From Acidiphilium sp. (GTDB lineage: Bacteria; Pseudomonadota; Alphaproteobacteria; Acetobacterales; Acetobacteraceae), in the NCBI GenBank assembly GCA_027449105.1, contig DAIDMG010000014.1, positions 1 through 34,693 of the forward strand: a stretch of DNA of 34,693 bases. The letters run 5' to 3'. The notes beneath the pieces are model-generated. The model had not been told where the DNA came from, made no database searches, and saw nothing but the letters and a program-made list of their open reading frames with translations. Position 1 is the stretch's first letter, and every line of letters begins with the position of its first letter. Both the position numbers and the translations under genes were made by a program. Positions 1 to 7,736 of this stretch are shown here, piece by piece.

Positions 1-2
1 TG

Positions 3-470
3 ACCCCGGTTTCCGTAGGGATGAAGGCTCCCGATTTTGATCTGCAGACTGTCGACGGGAAGAGCGTTCACCTTTCGGATTACCGGGGTCGTGTCGTCAT
101 GCTCAATTTCTGGGCGACCTGGTGCGCGCCCTGCGTCTATGAAATGCCGTCGCTGGACCGGCTGGCATCGAGCGGTAACACAGATCTGGTCGTGCTGCCT
201 ATTGCAGTCGCCGATGGCGGAAAACCGGCGGTGGAGGCGTTCTATCATAGGCTCGGCCTCACCCATCTGGGCGTCTATGTCGATCCCGACCAGCAGATCG
301 GTTTCTTCTACGAGAAGAATCCCGGCCACGGAATGTTCCCGCTCTATGCGCTTCCTGTCACCTATTTCATCGACCCGCGCGGGCAGATAGCCGGGTATGT
401 GCCAGGTGTCGCGCACTGGAACTCGCCGCAGGCAGCGGCGTTGATCCGATATCTTGCTGCAACGGGATAG
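3..470 (+). CDS. TlpA-like thiol:disulfide oxidoreductase, 5' end cut by window edge
   Basis: A thioredoxin-fold protein of the TlpA/redoxin type. The reading frame is open from base 3, and the ATG at 21 sits inside a conserved-looking lead-in (VGMKAPDFDL), so the real start and probably a signal peptide lie left of the window. Counting from the Met at 21, the active site is WATWCAPC with Cys35 and Cys38, followed by EMP, as in TlpA/ResA reductants. The tail PVTYFIDPRGQI contains the cis-Pro of the fold. It likely reduces periplasmic disulfides, in keeping with the DsbD-type genes opposite. It converges on the Lgt/TlpA fusion gene with only 13 bp between the stop codons. The family is certain; the substrate is unknown. 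Confidence 0.85.
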   Translation, partial: TPVSVGMKAPDFDLQTVDGKSVHLSDYRGRVVMLNFWATWCAPCVYEMPSLDRLASSGNTDLVVLPIAVADGGKPAVEAFYHRLGLTHLGVYVDPDQQIGFFYEKNPGHGMFPLYALPVTYFIDPRGQIAGYVPGVAHWNSPQAAALIRYLAATG

Positions 471-483
471 CCGAATTCGGCCT

Positions 484-1365
484 TCACCGCGCGGGGATTT
501 TCTGCAGATTCACAGCCAGCGTCGCCGCTGTCAGCTTGCCGACGTAGATCGCCTTGATGATGCCACGGCGGCCAACGAAAATCGTTGTTGGAACGGCGAA
601 ACCGCCCGTGCGGGCGAAAAGCGCTGTCGATGGCGATTTTGCCTGATTTCCTGCGGCATCGATGGGATCCACCCAGATGGGGTAGCTGACCGGCGTCTGC
701 GCTAGAAACGCCTGAACCCGCGATGCGGGTTCGGCGAGATCCACGCCGGCCAGCGCGAATTTACCATGTCCTTCGCGGGCGTAAGTGCGGCTGAGGAGAG
801 GCATTTCCTCGCGGCAGGGCAGGCACCAGGTCGCCCAGATATTTATGACCGCCGGGCCACCCCGCAATTCGGCAAGGTTGACCTGTCGGCCGCCGACGGT
901 GACGAAACCGGAATGCGGCAAGCGGCTCCCTACCCGGAGCTGGTCGGCCGGGCCGAATTGGCCGATCGTTGCCAGCGACGCGATGTAAAGAGCCGACAGC
1001 GGCACGCCGAAGGCGCTGATCAGACGCACCTGCTGCGGCGAAAGCCCACCTCGCCACATCGCCCATCCGAGATAGAGAATCGCGAAGACGAAGCCGCCCC
1101 ATACGGTGTAGCCAGCCTGCCAGAAATAGAACGCATTGAGAAAATGCGGGCGATAAGCGGAAAAATGCTCGCCGACATAGACGACGCGGGCGCCGACGAC
1201 GCCCGCCACGAACATCCGCTCCACCTGCCCGCCGAGTGCAGTATCGCCGCCACCCCAACGCCGGCCTAAACGGTTAGTCAGCCAGACCATCAGCACCGCG
1301 AAGACCAGGAGGGCGAGGCGCGGAGTCTGGATCAGCAGGCCTCCAAGGCTTATGACGGGTGGCAT
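484..1365 (-). CDS. Membrane-anchored TlpA-like thioredoxin with N-terminal Lgt-like membrane domain
   Basis: A 293-aa two-part protein. Residues 1-135 are hydrophobic with about four membrane segments, and GARVVYV near residue 59 resembles prolipoprotein diacylglyceryl transferase (Lgt). From about 145 a periplasmic TlpA/thioredoxin domain follows, with WATWCLPC (Cys181 and Cys184) and the cis-Pro segment VPTTIFVGRRG. The Lgt-like part is too short to be a working transferase and more likely serves as an anchor or electron-relay module (inference). It is the last gene of the copper/thiol operon, starting 1 bp after the methyltransferase stop. Its likely role is reduction of periplasmic thiols under copper stress, with electrons possibly coming from the neighbouring DsbD. 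Confidence 0.85.
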   Translation of the reverse strand: MPPVISLGGLLIQTPRLALLVFAVLMVWLTNRLGRRWGGGDTALGGQVERMFVAGVVGARVVYVGEHFSAYRPHFLNAFYFWQAGYTVWGGFVFAILYLGWAMWRGGLSPQQVRLISAFGVPLSALYIASLATIGQFGPADQLRVGSRLPHSGFVTVGGRQVNLAELRGGPAVINIWATWCLPCREEMPLLSRTYAREGHGKFALAGVDLAEPASRVQAFLAQTPVSYPIWVDPIDAAGNQAKSPSTALFARTGGFAVPTTIFVGRRGIIKAIYVGKLTAATLAVNLQKIPAR

Positions 1366-1366
1366 G

Positions 1367-2230
1367 CTATTTGCCGCCAGCCTCGGCCGGCTTGACGAAT
1401 TTCAGTGTCATGTCGTCGGCGGGGCCGATCGCCTCGTATTTGGAACGATCCTTGGCGCCTTTCATCAGCATGGGCGGCAAGTCGAAGACAGGAATATTAT
1501 GCGGGTCTTTAGGATTGGCGCTGATCTCCGAGGTGGCCGCGAGCCGAAAACCGGCACGTTCGGCCTGCCGGATGACGAATGCCTGCGGCAGCCTGGCGAG
1601 CTTGAAGCTCTGGGTAATCGGCATCGAATTCGGCGCCCGATGCGCGACCACACCGAGAATGCCACCGGGTTTCAATGTCTGAAACGCGTTGCGGAAGAAG
1701 CGGTCGATGATCACATCCGTTACGTCGCCATGCACGTTCGCGTACATGAAATCGTGCATGTTCAGGAACGTCAGGATCATGTTGGCGGAATTCGGTGCGC
1801 CGAGCGCCATGTAGGACGGTGGCTCGAAGGGCTCGAGCCTGATGCGGCCGTAGACTGCCGGATCCGACGCCAGCTTCCGCTGATATGCGATCGCTCCCTT
1901 GCGCATGAAGGGGTTGGGGCTGCTGGCCGCTGGCGTCGCTTCGATCAGGGTGCCGTGATCGTGCAGGAAGGGGGCGAGGATCTCAGTGTACCATCCCGCG
2001 CCCGGCAGAACCTCGACCACCCGCATGTCGGGACGGATGCCAAAAAATTCGAGGGTTTTCAGCGGATGGCGGTAGCGGTCGCGCTTGACGAAAGCAGGCG
2101 TCCGCTGCGGACCTTGGATCGCCTTCACGAGCGCGTCCTGCACCGCGGGCGGCGTCGCCGCGGCTGCCGATCTCGTGAAACTAGCAGCCAGCGGCAACAG
2201 GATCGCCAAGGCTAAGAACGATTTTTTCAC
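1367..2230 (-). CDS. Exported COG4798-type SAM-dependent methyltransferase-like protein
   Basis: A 287-aa protein starting with a clear Sec signal peptide (MKKSFLALAILLPLAA, then AAAATPP). The mature part has a Rossmann methyltransferase motif I (VVEVLPGAGWYTEILAPFL, near residue 95), and later segments fit class I methyltransferases (FQTLKPGGILGVVAHRA). This pattern matches the family of predicted exported methyltransferases COG4798. An exported SAM enzyme is odd because SAM is cytoplasmic, so the true activity is uncertain; it may bind another ligand. It lies between the DsbD-alpha-like gene (31 bp upstream) and the Lgt/TlpA fusion (1 bp downstream), so it is probably co-expressed with copper-handling genes. 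Confidence 0.8.
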   Translation of the reverse strand: MKKSFLALAILLPLAASFTRSAAAATPPAVQDALVKAIQGPQRTPAFVKRDRYRHPLKTLEFFGIRPDMRVVEVLPGAGWYTEILAPFLHDHGTLIEATPAASSPNPFMRKGAIAYQRKLASDPAVYGRIRLEPFEPPSYMALGAPNSANMILTFLNMHDFMYANVHGDVTDVIIDRFFRNAFQTLKPGGILGVVAHRAPNSMPITQSFKLARLPQAFVIRQAERAGFRLAATSEISANPKDPHNIPVFDLPPMLMKGAKDRSKYEAIGPADDMTLKFVKPAEAGGK

Positions 2231-2261
2231 AGCATACTCCCTGATTTGTCAAAGGAAAGAA

Positions 2262-2843
2262 CTAAGAATGATAGGGCAGATTCGATGTCAGCGTGGCCGG
2301 CGGCAGGCAGATGCCCTTATCGCTGCACGACTGCACCGTTACCGCCAGGATAAGGCTTCCGGTTGCCTTGAACCGATCCTGCGCCTGTCGTGAAAGCAGC
2401 GCCTTCAGGACTGTACCGTCATCGTAGACGCGGATCGCCGTGCCTTGCAGGACGATATGGCTGTTCCGCCCGCGCGGGTAAGCGATGTCGAGCGCTACTG
2501 GCTTGCCCGCGATAGACGCCTTCTCGATGGTCGGGATCAGAAAGGGCAGGGAGGCCGGGTTGGCGTTCACATGCCAGCCTTTCCGGATATCGAGGCGAAC
2601 CATCACGGCAGAAGACGCCGTCTGCCCACCGGCCGGTTCGATCCACGCGGTGATGCGGACTTTGTCGGCACTGCTCGGCATGTGAAAGCCACCGTTCCGG
2701 TCGCTGGATTTTGGGGCGGCGCCCACAGCGCCGGGTTGCGTTCGGGCTTCGCCGGAACGCGCACGCGAGGCATATCTGCCCCCCGCGACGATGGCGAAGA
2801 CGGCGACGATCGCCGCAGCCAAATGCCAATGTTTTCGTGTCAT
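2262..2843 (-). CDS. DsbD N-terminal (alpha) domain-like periplasmic protein
   Basis: A 193-aa protein with an N-terminal membrane or signal segment (residues 7-21) and an immunoglobulin-like DsbD-alpha domain. Recognition rests on WHVNANPASLPFLIPT (from 90) and the redox pair in SCSDKGICLPP (Cys173 and Cys179), which matches the N-terminal cysteine pair of DsbD. DsbD-alpha receives electrons from the membrane domain and passes them to periplasmic partners. In most DsbD proteins the domain is fused to the membrane part; here it is a separate gene overlapping the DsbD core gene by 4 nt. The two proteins together rebuild an alpha-beta-gamma DsbD in reverse genetic order. Confidence 0.85.
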   Translation of the reverse strand: MTRKHWHLAAAIVAVFAIVAGGRYASRARSGEARTQPGAVGAAPKSSDRNGGFHMPSSADKVRITAWIEPAGGQTASSAVMVRLDIRKGWHVNANPASLPFLIPTIEKASIAGKPVALDIAYPRGRNSHIVLQGTAIRVYDDGTVLKALLSRQAQDRFKATGSLILAVTVQSCSDKGICLPPATLTSNLPYHS

Positions 2844-4045
2844 CCGCTGATACCCGCGCGATCATGGGTGCTGCTGCGGTCGATCGCCCTGACCAAGGCA
2901 GCAGCGGTGAACAGACCCCGGAATATCCGTGTGATTTTACCTTCCGGATCGCGGATTTCAGCGAATGGCAGGCCGTCGCCGCCATCCTTTACCAGAAGCC
3001 GCTCGAAAGCCTGGTTCGGCCTAGTCAGATCGACCCGCAGAGCGACGAGATTCCGATGCCGAGCCGCCCGCACCACGGCGGTGTCGACATAGACGGTTTT
3101 TTCAAGGATCTTGCAGTTGATGCACCAGGCGGCGGTGAACTCCACCAGCGCGGGGCGATGCGCACGCCGCGCCGCCGCAAGCCGCGCTTCCGTGAAGGGC
3201 TGCCAATGCAGCGGGCCGCCTCGCGCCGGCATGAGCAGGCCGCCGGCAAAGGCGGTTGACAAGCCTAAGATCACGGTGCCGACTGCGACAATCCGAACCG
3301 CCGAGCCGCCGCGTCGGACGATGGCGATTCCCGCCCAGAGTACGAGGCCGAGAGCCCAGACCCGCCACAGCCACAGGGTTGTATGCGGGGAGAGCAGGCT
3401 TTGTGTGAAAAAGACCGCGCCGGCAAGGAGCAGAAACGCGAGAGCCTGACGCAGCCGGCGGGACCATTCGCCGGCTTTGGGTAGGTGGTCGAGCAGGGAT
3501 GGGCGCAGAAGGATCACGACATACGGAAAGGCGAGCCCGAGGCCGACGCAGAAAAACACCGCGACCAGAACCGCCGGCGCCTGGGTGATGGCGAAGGCCA
3601 GAACTCCGCCGAGAAAGGGGCCGGTACAAGGCGTGGACAGAATGGCGGCCAGAATTCCGGATATCAGCGGCTCCATATGCCGCCCGCCGCCGATGCGATA
3701 GGCGAAGGCCGGCACCGGCATGTCGATATCGAAGAAGATCATCGCCGCAAAACCGGCCATCAGCGCGACGAGGAACGCGATGACCGCCGGCGACTGGAAC
3801 AGGGCGCCCCATGTCCAGTGCAACAGCGCGCTGGCAGAACCGATCGCGAGGAAGAACAGCAGGGTTCCCGAGAGGAAAGCAATAGCCGCTTCCAGCCGAT
3901 GCCGGGGAGCGTCGCCGGCATGATGCAGAATGGTACGAACTTTCAGCGGGATGACCGGAAGAACGCAAGGAGTCAGGTTGAGTAGAGCGCCGGCTATGAA
4001 CGCCAGCGCGAGTTCGCCCGGAACACCTATGACGGAAGCCGGCAA
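2840..4045 (-). CDS. dsbD: DsbD-type membrane thiol:disulfide interchange protein (beta + gamma domains)
   Basis: A 401-aa inner-membrane protein with about eight membrane segments. The transmembrane beta domain carries the two conserved cysteines in NLTPCVLPVIPLK (Cys27) and STPCTGPFLGG (Cys140). The C-terminal gamma domain is a thioredoxin with TAAWCINCKILEKTVY (Cys308 and Cys311). It should move electrons from cytoplasmic thioredoxin across the membrane to periplasmic acceptors. The N-terminal alpha domain is missing here but is encoded by the next gene, which overlaps by 4 nt. The multicopper oxidase gene ends 11 bp upstream. The likely role is to keep periplasmic thiols, including copper-site cysteines, reduced during copper exposure. 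Confidence 0.9.
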   Translation of the reverse strand: MPASVIGVPGELALAFIAGALLNLTPCVLPVIPLKVRTILHHAGDAPRHRLEAAIAFLSGTLLFFLAIGSASALLHWTWGALFQSPAVIAFLVALMAGFAAMIFFDIDMPVPAFAYRIGGGRHMEPLISGILAAILSTPCTGPFLGGVLAFAITQAPAVLVAVFFCVGLGLAFPYVVILLRPSLLDHLPKAGEWSRRLRQALAFLLLAGAVFFTQSLLSPHTTLWLWRVWALGLVLWAGIAIVRRGGSAVRIVAVGTVILGLSTAFAGGLLMPARGGPLHWQPFTEARLAAARRAHRPALVEFTAAWCINCKILEKTVYVDTAVVRAARHRNLVALRVDLTRPNQAFERLLVKDGGDGLPFAEIRDPEGKITRIFRGLFTAAALVRAIDRSSTHDRAGISG

Positions 4046-4056
4046 GGTTTATTCCT

Positions 4057-5565
4057 CTAAGCCGGGACGCCGCGATAGCGGAATTCGGTCATCATGCCGG
4101 TCATCATGTGGTAAAGATTATGGCAGTGGAAGGCCCAGCGGCCGGGGTTGTCGGCATTGAAGGCGATACGCACGCTGCCCATCATCGGCGTGACCAGCAC
4201 GGTGTCGCGCACGGCACCCCGGATCGGCGTGCTGTTCACCGCGATCACTTGGAAAGCGTGGCCGTGCAGGTGCATCGGGTGCGCCATCATCGAATGATTG
4301 ACGAGGTCGATCTCGACCCTCTGACCGCGCTCCAGCATCAGCGGCGTGATATGCGGCCAGTATTCGCCGTTCAGCGACCAGGAATAGGGTTTCATGCCGC
4401 CGGAAAGTACGATGCGGTGGCGCAGATCGGCAGGACGTGGCGGCAGCGGCCGCATGGCCGTGAGACGTTCTTCCAGCGAATTGTCGACTGGCGGCGCCGG
4501 CTTCGCCGCGTCGGCGGCATGGAAGACCGAGGCGCTCTTCGTCGCCAGCACGATGCCGGTGCGGTGCCGCGTGCCCTCGACCTGAGCAAAAATCGGAAAG
4601 GCGCCGGTGGCCGGCAGGTCGAGCAATATGTCGAGCCGCTGGGCGATCGCCAGCGGGAAACGCCGTCCCGCGACGGAGCGTACCGGGTGCCCGTCGGTAG
4701 CGACGACGCGGCCGGAAAGCGCGCCGAGATCGATCCAGAACTGGCTGGCGGAGGCGCCGTTGATGATGCGCAGCCGTACCCGTCCCGAGCGTTCCACCCG
4801 CACGATCCCGGGATCGGCCAAGGTGCGGTCGTTGGCGAGGAAGGCATCGTAGTCGATGTCGTTCAGGTCGGCCGCCATGCCGGCGCCGTGCGCTATCGAC
4901 TGCGGCGTCATTGACGACATCGGCATGCCGCCCATGGACATGCCGGGCGCCGGTGCGTTGCGGGCCGGTGCCGGCACCGCCTCGGTCCTGCGTGCCATCG
5001 TATGCACTGCGGAGGGTGCGCCGCCGGTTAGCCGGGCGAGCAATTCGTCCGGCGCCGTGAAACTGAAATCGTCGAGCATCAGCACGACCTCCTGGCGATC
5101 CTCGCGCAACTCCGCCGTCGAGCGCACGATCAGCGGCGCGGTCATCAGGCTCTGCTCCTGCAGGCCCTGGTGCGAATGCATCCAGAACGTGCCGGGGATC
5201 GGCGCATAATCATAGCTTTCGACCACACCAGGGGACAGCGGCGGCGTCTGAGGCCAGGGAAACCCATCCTGCGTCCACGGTGGCAACTGACCGTGCCAGT
5301 GAATAATCGTTTTCTCGGCGGCGCGGTTGGCGAGATCGACCCGGAAGCGTTCGTCGGGGGCGAGCCGGATGCCACGCCGCCCCTGTCCGTCGAGCAGACG
5401 GAAAACCTTCCCGGCACGTCCGTTCACCTCCAGCACCGCAGTTTCGGCCGACAGCCGCTGCGCCGGGGGCGCTGCTTTCGCCTCGGCTGCGAAAGCAGCG
5501 GCGACACTCGCAGCCAGTGCGCCGTTGAAAAGTGTTCTGCGGGATATTGTTTCAAGCATTTTCAC
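4057..5565 (-). CDS. Multicopper oxidase, CopA/CueO-like, Tat-exported
   Basis: A 502-aa periplasmic copper oxidase. The N-terminus has a Tat-like signal (SRRTLFNG, then a hydrophobic Ala-rich stretch ending near AEAKAA). All four copper-ligand blocks are visible: HWHG (89-92), FWMHSHQG (127-134), HPMHLHGHAF, and WAFHCHNLYHMMTGMM (from 477) with the type-1 cysteine Cys481. A Met-rich insert (GMSMGGMPMSSM, roughly 207-218) resembles the methionine segments of CueO/CopA that bind Cu(I). It probably oxidises Cu(I) to less toxic Cu(II). It follows the copper chaperone gene by 48 bp and precedes dsbD, so copper control by the promoter upstream of copZ is likely. Confidence 0.92.
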   Translation of the reverse strand: MKMLETISRRTLFNGALAASVAAAFAAEAKAAPPAQRLSAETAVLEVNGRAGKVFRLLDGQGRRGIRLAPDERFRVDLANRAAEKTIIHWHGQLPPWTQDGFPWPQTPPLSPGVVESYDYAPIPGTFWMHSHQGLQEQSLMTAPLIVRSTAELREDRQEVVLMLDDFSFTAPDELLARLTGGAPSAVHTMARRTEAVPAPARNAPAPGMSMGGMPMSSMTPQSIAHGAGMAADLNDIDYDAFLANDRTLADPGIVRVERSGRVRLRIINGASASQFWIDLGALSGRVVATDGHPVRSVAGRRFPLAIAQRLDILLDLPATGAFPIFAQVEGTRHRTGIVLATKSASVFHAADAAKPAPPVDNSLEERLTAMRPLPPRPADLRHRIVLSGGMKPYSWSLNGEYWPHITPLMLERGQRVEIDLVNHSMMAHPMHLHGHAFQVIAVNSTPIRGAVRDTVLVTPMMGSVRIAFNADNPGRWAFHCHNLYHMMTGMMTEFRYRGVPA

Positions 5566-5613
5566 GGTTCCTGACGGCGCTTCGACGAGTGGAGCGGTGG
5601 CACGGCGGACGGT

Positions 5614-5826
5614 TCAGTGAACTTTGTAGCCTTCTTCCTCGATCGCCCGGACAATGGCGTTGCTTGCGGTCTGACCGTCGATTCCGGAAACTTTCACCAG
5701 CCCCTTCTCGAGATCGATCTCAACCTCTGCCTGTGGTGCAACGCCTCGCACCGCCCCAGTGACGGCGCGGACGCAGTGTCCACAAGTCATGCCTTCGACT
5801 TTCAGATTCAACTTCGCGACCTCCAT
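5614..5826 (-). CDS. copZ: CopZ-like copper chaperone (HMA domain)
   Basis: A 70-aa single heavy-metal-associated domain. The Cu(I) site is GMTCGHC (Cys15 and Cys18), and the rest matches the ferredoxin-like HMA fold (VEIDLEKGLVKVSG, then AIVRAIEEEGYKVH). The reading frame is open up to 5967, but the ATG at 5826 gives the expected length, and the upstream part contains the promoter, so this start was chosen. The product is cytosolic and likely hands Cu(I) to a P-type ATPase or regulator. It is the first gene of the copper operon. Confidence 0.9.
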   Translation of the reverse strand: MEVAKLNLKVEGMTCGHCVRAVTGAVRGVAPQAEVEIDLEKGLVKVSGIDGQTASNAIVRAIEEEGYKVH

Positions 5827-5864
5827 GATATTGGATCCCGGAACTGTCCGAAATCCAATGATCC

Positions 5865-5895
5865 TGCATAAAGATTGCCCTAATGGGAAGGTCAA
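5865..5895 (-). promoter_or_regulatory. CueR/MerR-type promoter upstream of copZ
   Basis: On the minus strand, TTGACC (5895-5890) and TATGCA (5870-5865) are separated by exactly 19 bp. The overlong spacer starts with TTCCC and carries an imperfect dyad, of which only the first half (ACCTTCC) matches the usual copper-regulator half-site well. A 19-20 bp spacer is the hallmark of promoters opened by MerR-family activators such as CueR. The start codon of copZ lies about 40 bp downstream. No cueR gene is visible in the window, so the regulator would act from elsewhere. Confidence 0.65.
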
Positions 5896-5934
5896 CTGCC
5901 GGCTGCGGGGTGAATCACGTTCAGCGGAGTCGTC

Positions 5935-6606
5935 ATGATCCATAACCTCACAACCGCGTTTCTTCACGCTCCGCTACTCGCTTTGTCGATGGGATGGGAT
6001 ATTCTTTGGGCGCTGATACTCGGCTTCATGCTGTCGGGCGCGGTTCAGGCGGTCGTCACCAAGGGCGAGATGGGCCGCCATTCGTGCTGCGGTCGCCTTC
6101 GTACCCCAGGATTGCATCCTCTTCCGCGACAGTATGCCAACAACATTAGGTTTTTCCGCTATGATGCGACCGGTGCCAAGGCCGATGATCACGCCGCGGA
6201 ACAGGCCGGCCTCGCACCGTTGATCGCCCGCCTGACCAACGGACTTCGCATCATTGTCGGTGAGCGTGGAATGCACTTGTCGGGCGGCGAGAAACAGCGC
6301 GTGGCGATCGTCCGCGCCATCCTTAAACGCCCGCGCATGTTCGTGCTCGATGAAGCCAACAGTGCCACTGAGCGAGCCATTCTGGAAAATCTGCGTGCTA
6401 CCATCGCTAGCGCCACCACCCTCGGTATTGCCCACCGGCTATCAACCATTTGCGACGCCAACGAAATCCTGATCATCGATCCTGGCCGCATCGTTGAGCG
6501 TGGCAATCACGCTACCTTGTTAGCGGGGAGCAGTCATTATGCGACTCTGTGGGCGGCTCAAATGTCCTTTCAAGACCGACTCCCCGTCGGCGGCGAGAAC
6601 CGATGA
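5935..6606 (+). pseudogene. Chimeric remnant: COG0701-type permease start fused to ABC-transporter ATPase end
   Basis: One open frame of 223 codons joins two unrelated genes. Residues about 1-48 (membrane segment GWDILWALILGFMLSGAVQAVVTKGEM) match the start of COG0701 permeases. From about 55 the frame carries the C-terminal half of an HMT1/Atm1-type ABC exporter: signature LSGGEKQRVAIVRAIL, Walker B MFVLDEA, H-loop IAHRLST, and DPGRIVERGNHATLL. The Walker A half is absent. Around 6078-6146 the true ABC frame is shifted: a different frame reads AIRAAVAFVPQDCILFRDS before rejoining at NNIRFFRYDA. The gene is therefore a deletion fusion plus a frameshift and is not expected to work. It diverges from copZ and is followed by a small overlapping frame and an IS element. 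Confidence 0.8.
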
Positions 6607-6740
6607 CTGTACTGAGAAGCCCAGTCATCGACGACGTCGGTTTGCACTCGGATCGCAATCATCGTGCCACGCCTATGCTGATTGCACGACAAGTGATTGA
6701 AGCCGGGGTAAAAACCATCGGTTTCCTTCCCTTGTCGTAA
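6603..6740 (+). CDS. Small hypothetical protein, 45 aa
   Basis: This short frame starts with an ATG that overlaps the stop of the ABC remnant by 4 nt, the usual spacing of coupled genes. It ends at a TAA that is itself the first bases of the IS target repeat. The product (begins MTVLRSPVIDDVG, ends VKTIGFLPLS) is not recognised. It may be a real tail gene of the old ABC operon or the start of a lost gene. Support is limited to spacing and frame. Confidence 0.3.
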   Translation: MTVLRSPVIDDVGLHSDRNHRATPMLIARQVIEAGVKTIGFLPLS

Positions 6741-6744
6741 GCTA

Positions 6745-7586
6745 CGGTCAGGACTCATTGATTGATCCAGAAGATAACGGTTGCGGCGATGACGATGGCG
6801 GACATGAATGTGTGAGCGCAGCGGTCGTAGCGCATGGCGATCCGGCGCCAGTCCTTGATCCGGCCGAACATGTTTTCGATCTTGTGGCGCTGGCGGTAGA
6901 GCGTGGCATCATAGGCGTGCTGGATTTTGCGGTTCTTGCGTGGCGGGATGCATGGGGTGATGCCCTTGCTGACCAGAGCGGAGCGAAACCGGTCACTGTC
7001 GTAGCCTCGGTCACCAAGCAATTCCTTGGCTGGTGGCAGGGCCCCAAACATCAGCCTCGCACCCTTGTGGTCGCTCATCTGCCCTTCCGAGAGCAGCATC
7101 ACGATAGGACGACCTTTGCCGTCACAAATCGCGTGCAGCTTGGAATTCAGGCCCCTTTGGTGCGCCCGATACGGCGGGGAACAGCCCTTTTTTAAGCAGG
7201 CTGGCAGCCGTGCGATGAGCTTTCAGGTGGGTGGCGTCGATCATGAGGCGAGCAGGCTTGCCGCCTTTGCCTGCCAGCGCCTCGAAAATCCGGTTGAACA
7301 CCCCCAGGCGGCTCCAGCGGATAAACCGGTTATACAACGTCTTATGCGGACCATAATCCGCCGGCGCATCCCGCCAGCGCAGCCCGTTGCGGAGAACAAA
7401 GATAATCCCACTGATCACCCGCCGATCATCAACCCTTGGAACCCCATGCGACAGCGGAAAATACCGCTCGATCCGCCGCACTGGCTCTCCGTCAACCAAA
7501 ACAAATCGCTCATGGCAGGCACCTCCCGCCATCTCCAGAATCACATCCCACCGCGTCGATACAAGAATTTTAATGGGTCCTGAACG
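6745..7586 (-). mobile_element. IS5-family (IS427-like) insertion sequence, 842 bp
   Basis: The element is bounded by imperfect inverted repeats: plus-strand CGGTCAGGACTCATTGA at 6745-6761 and, read on the minus strand from 7586, CGTTCAGGACCCATTAA (14 of 17 identical). Directly outside, TAAGCTA occurs on both sides (6738-6744 and 7587-7593), which looks like a target duplication. The length fits IS427-group elements. The single transposase gene on the minus strand is broken (separate entry). Typical IS427 duplications are 2-4 bp, so part of the 7-bp match may belong to the element or be chance. Confidence 0.85.
6755..7544 (-). pseudogene. IS5/IS427-type transposase, split into two frames
   Basis: The DDE transposase is spread over two frames. 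The first part (7544-7122) has the N-terminal region (RYFPLSHGVPRVDDRRVISGIIFVLRNGLRWRDAP) and the first Asp (MIDATHLKAHRTA). The second part (7102-6755) has the second Asp in LLGDRGYD and the Glu in RHKIENMFGRIKDWRR. Between them a third frame carries PRRIGRTKG, so two frame changes are needed: one at the AAAAAAG run near 7188-7194 and one at the AAAGGGG run near 7153-7159. One could be programmed slippage, as in some IS427 elements. Needing two suggests an inactive copy. Confidence 0.8.
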
Positions 7587-7736
7587 TAAGCTAAATCATC
7601 GTTCGATTCCATCAATTTGGGAGCCTCATGTTTCAGTGCTGACTGGCTGGCCAGGCCGCTCAGCTTGCGGTTCAAGGCTTCGCTATGGGCTAAAATCGTG
7701 CGATATAGGCGCTTATCGCGCATTTTGGAGGCGTTG

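Noticed and set aside
1352-2215. A 287-codon plus-strand frame opposite the exported methyltransferase-like gene
   Set aside because: The minus strand has a signal peptide and a methyltransferase motif; the plus frame is Arg/His/Gly-rich noise from high G+C.
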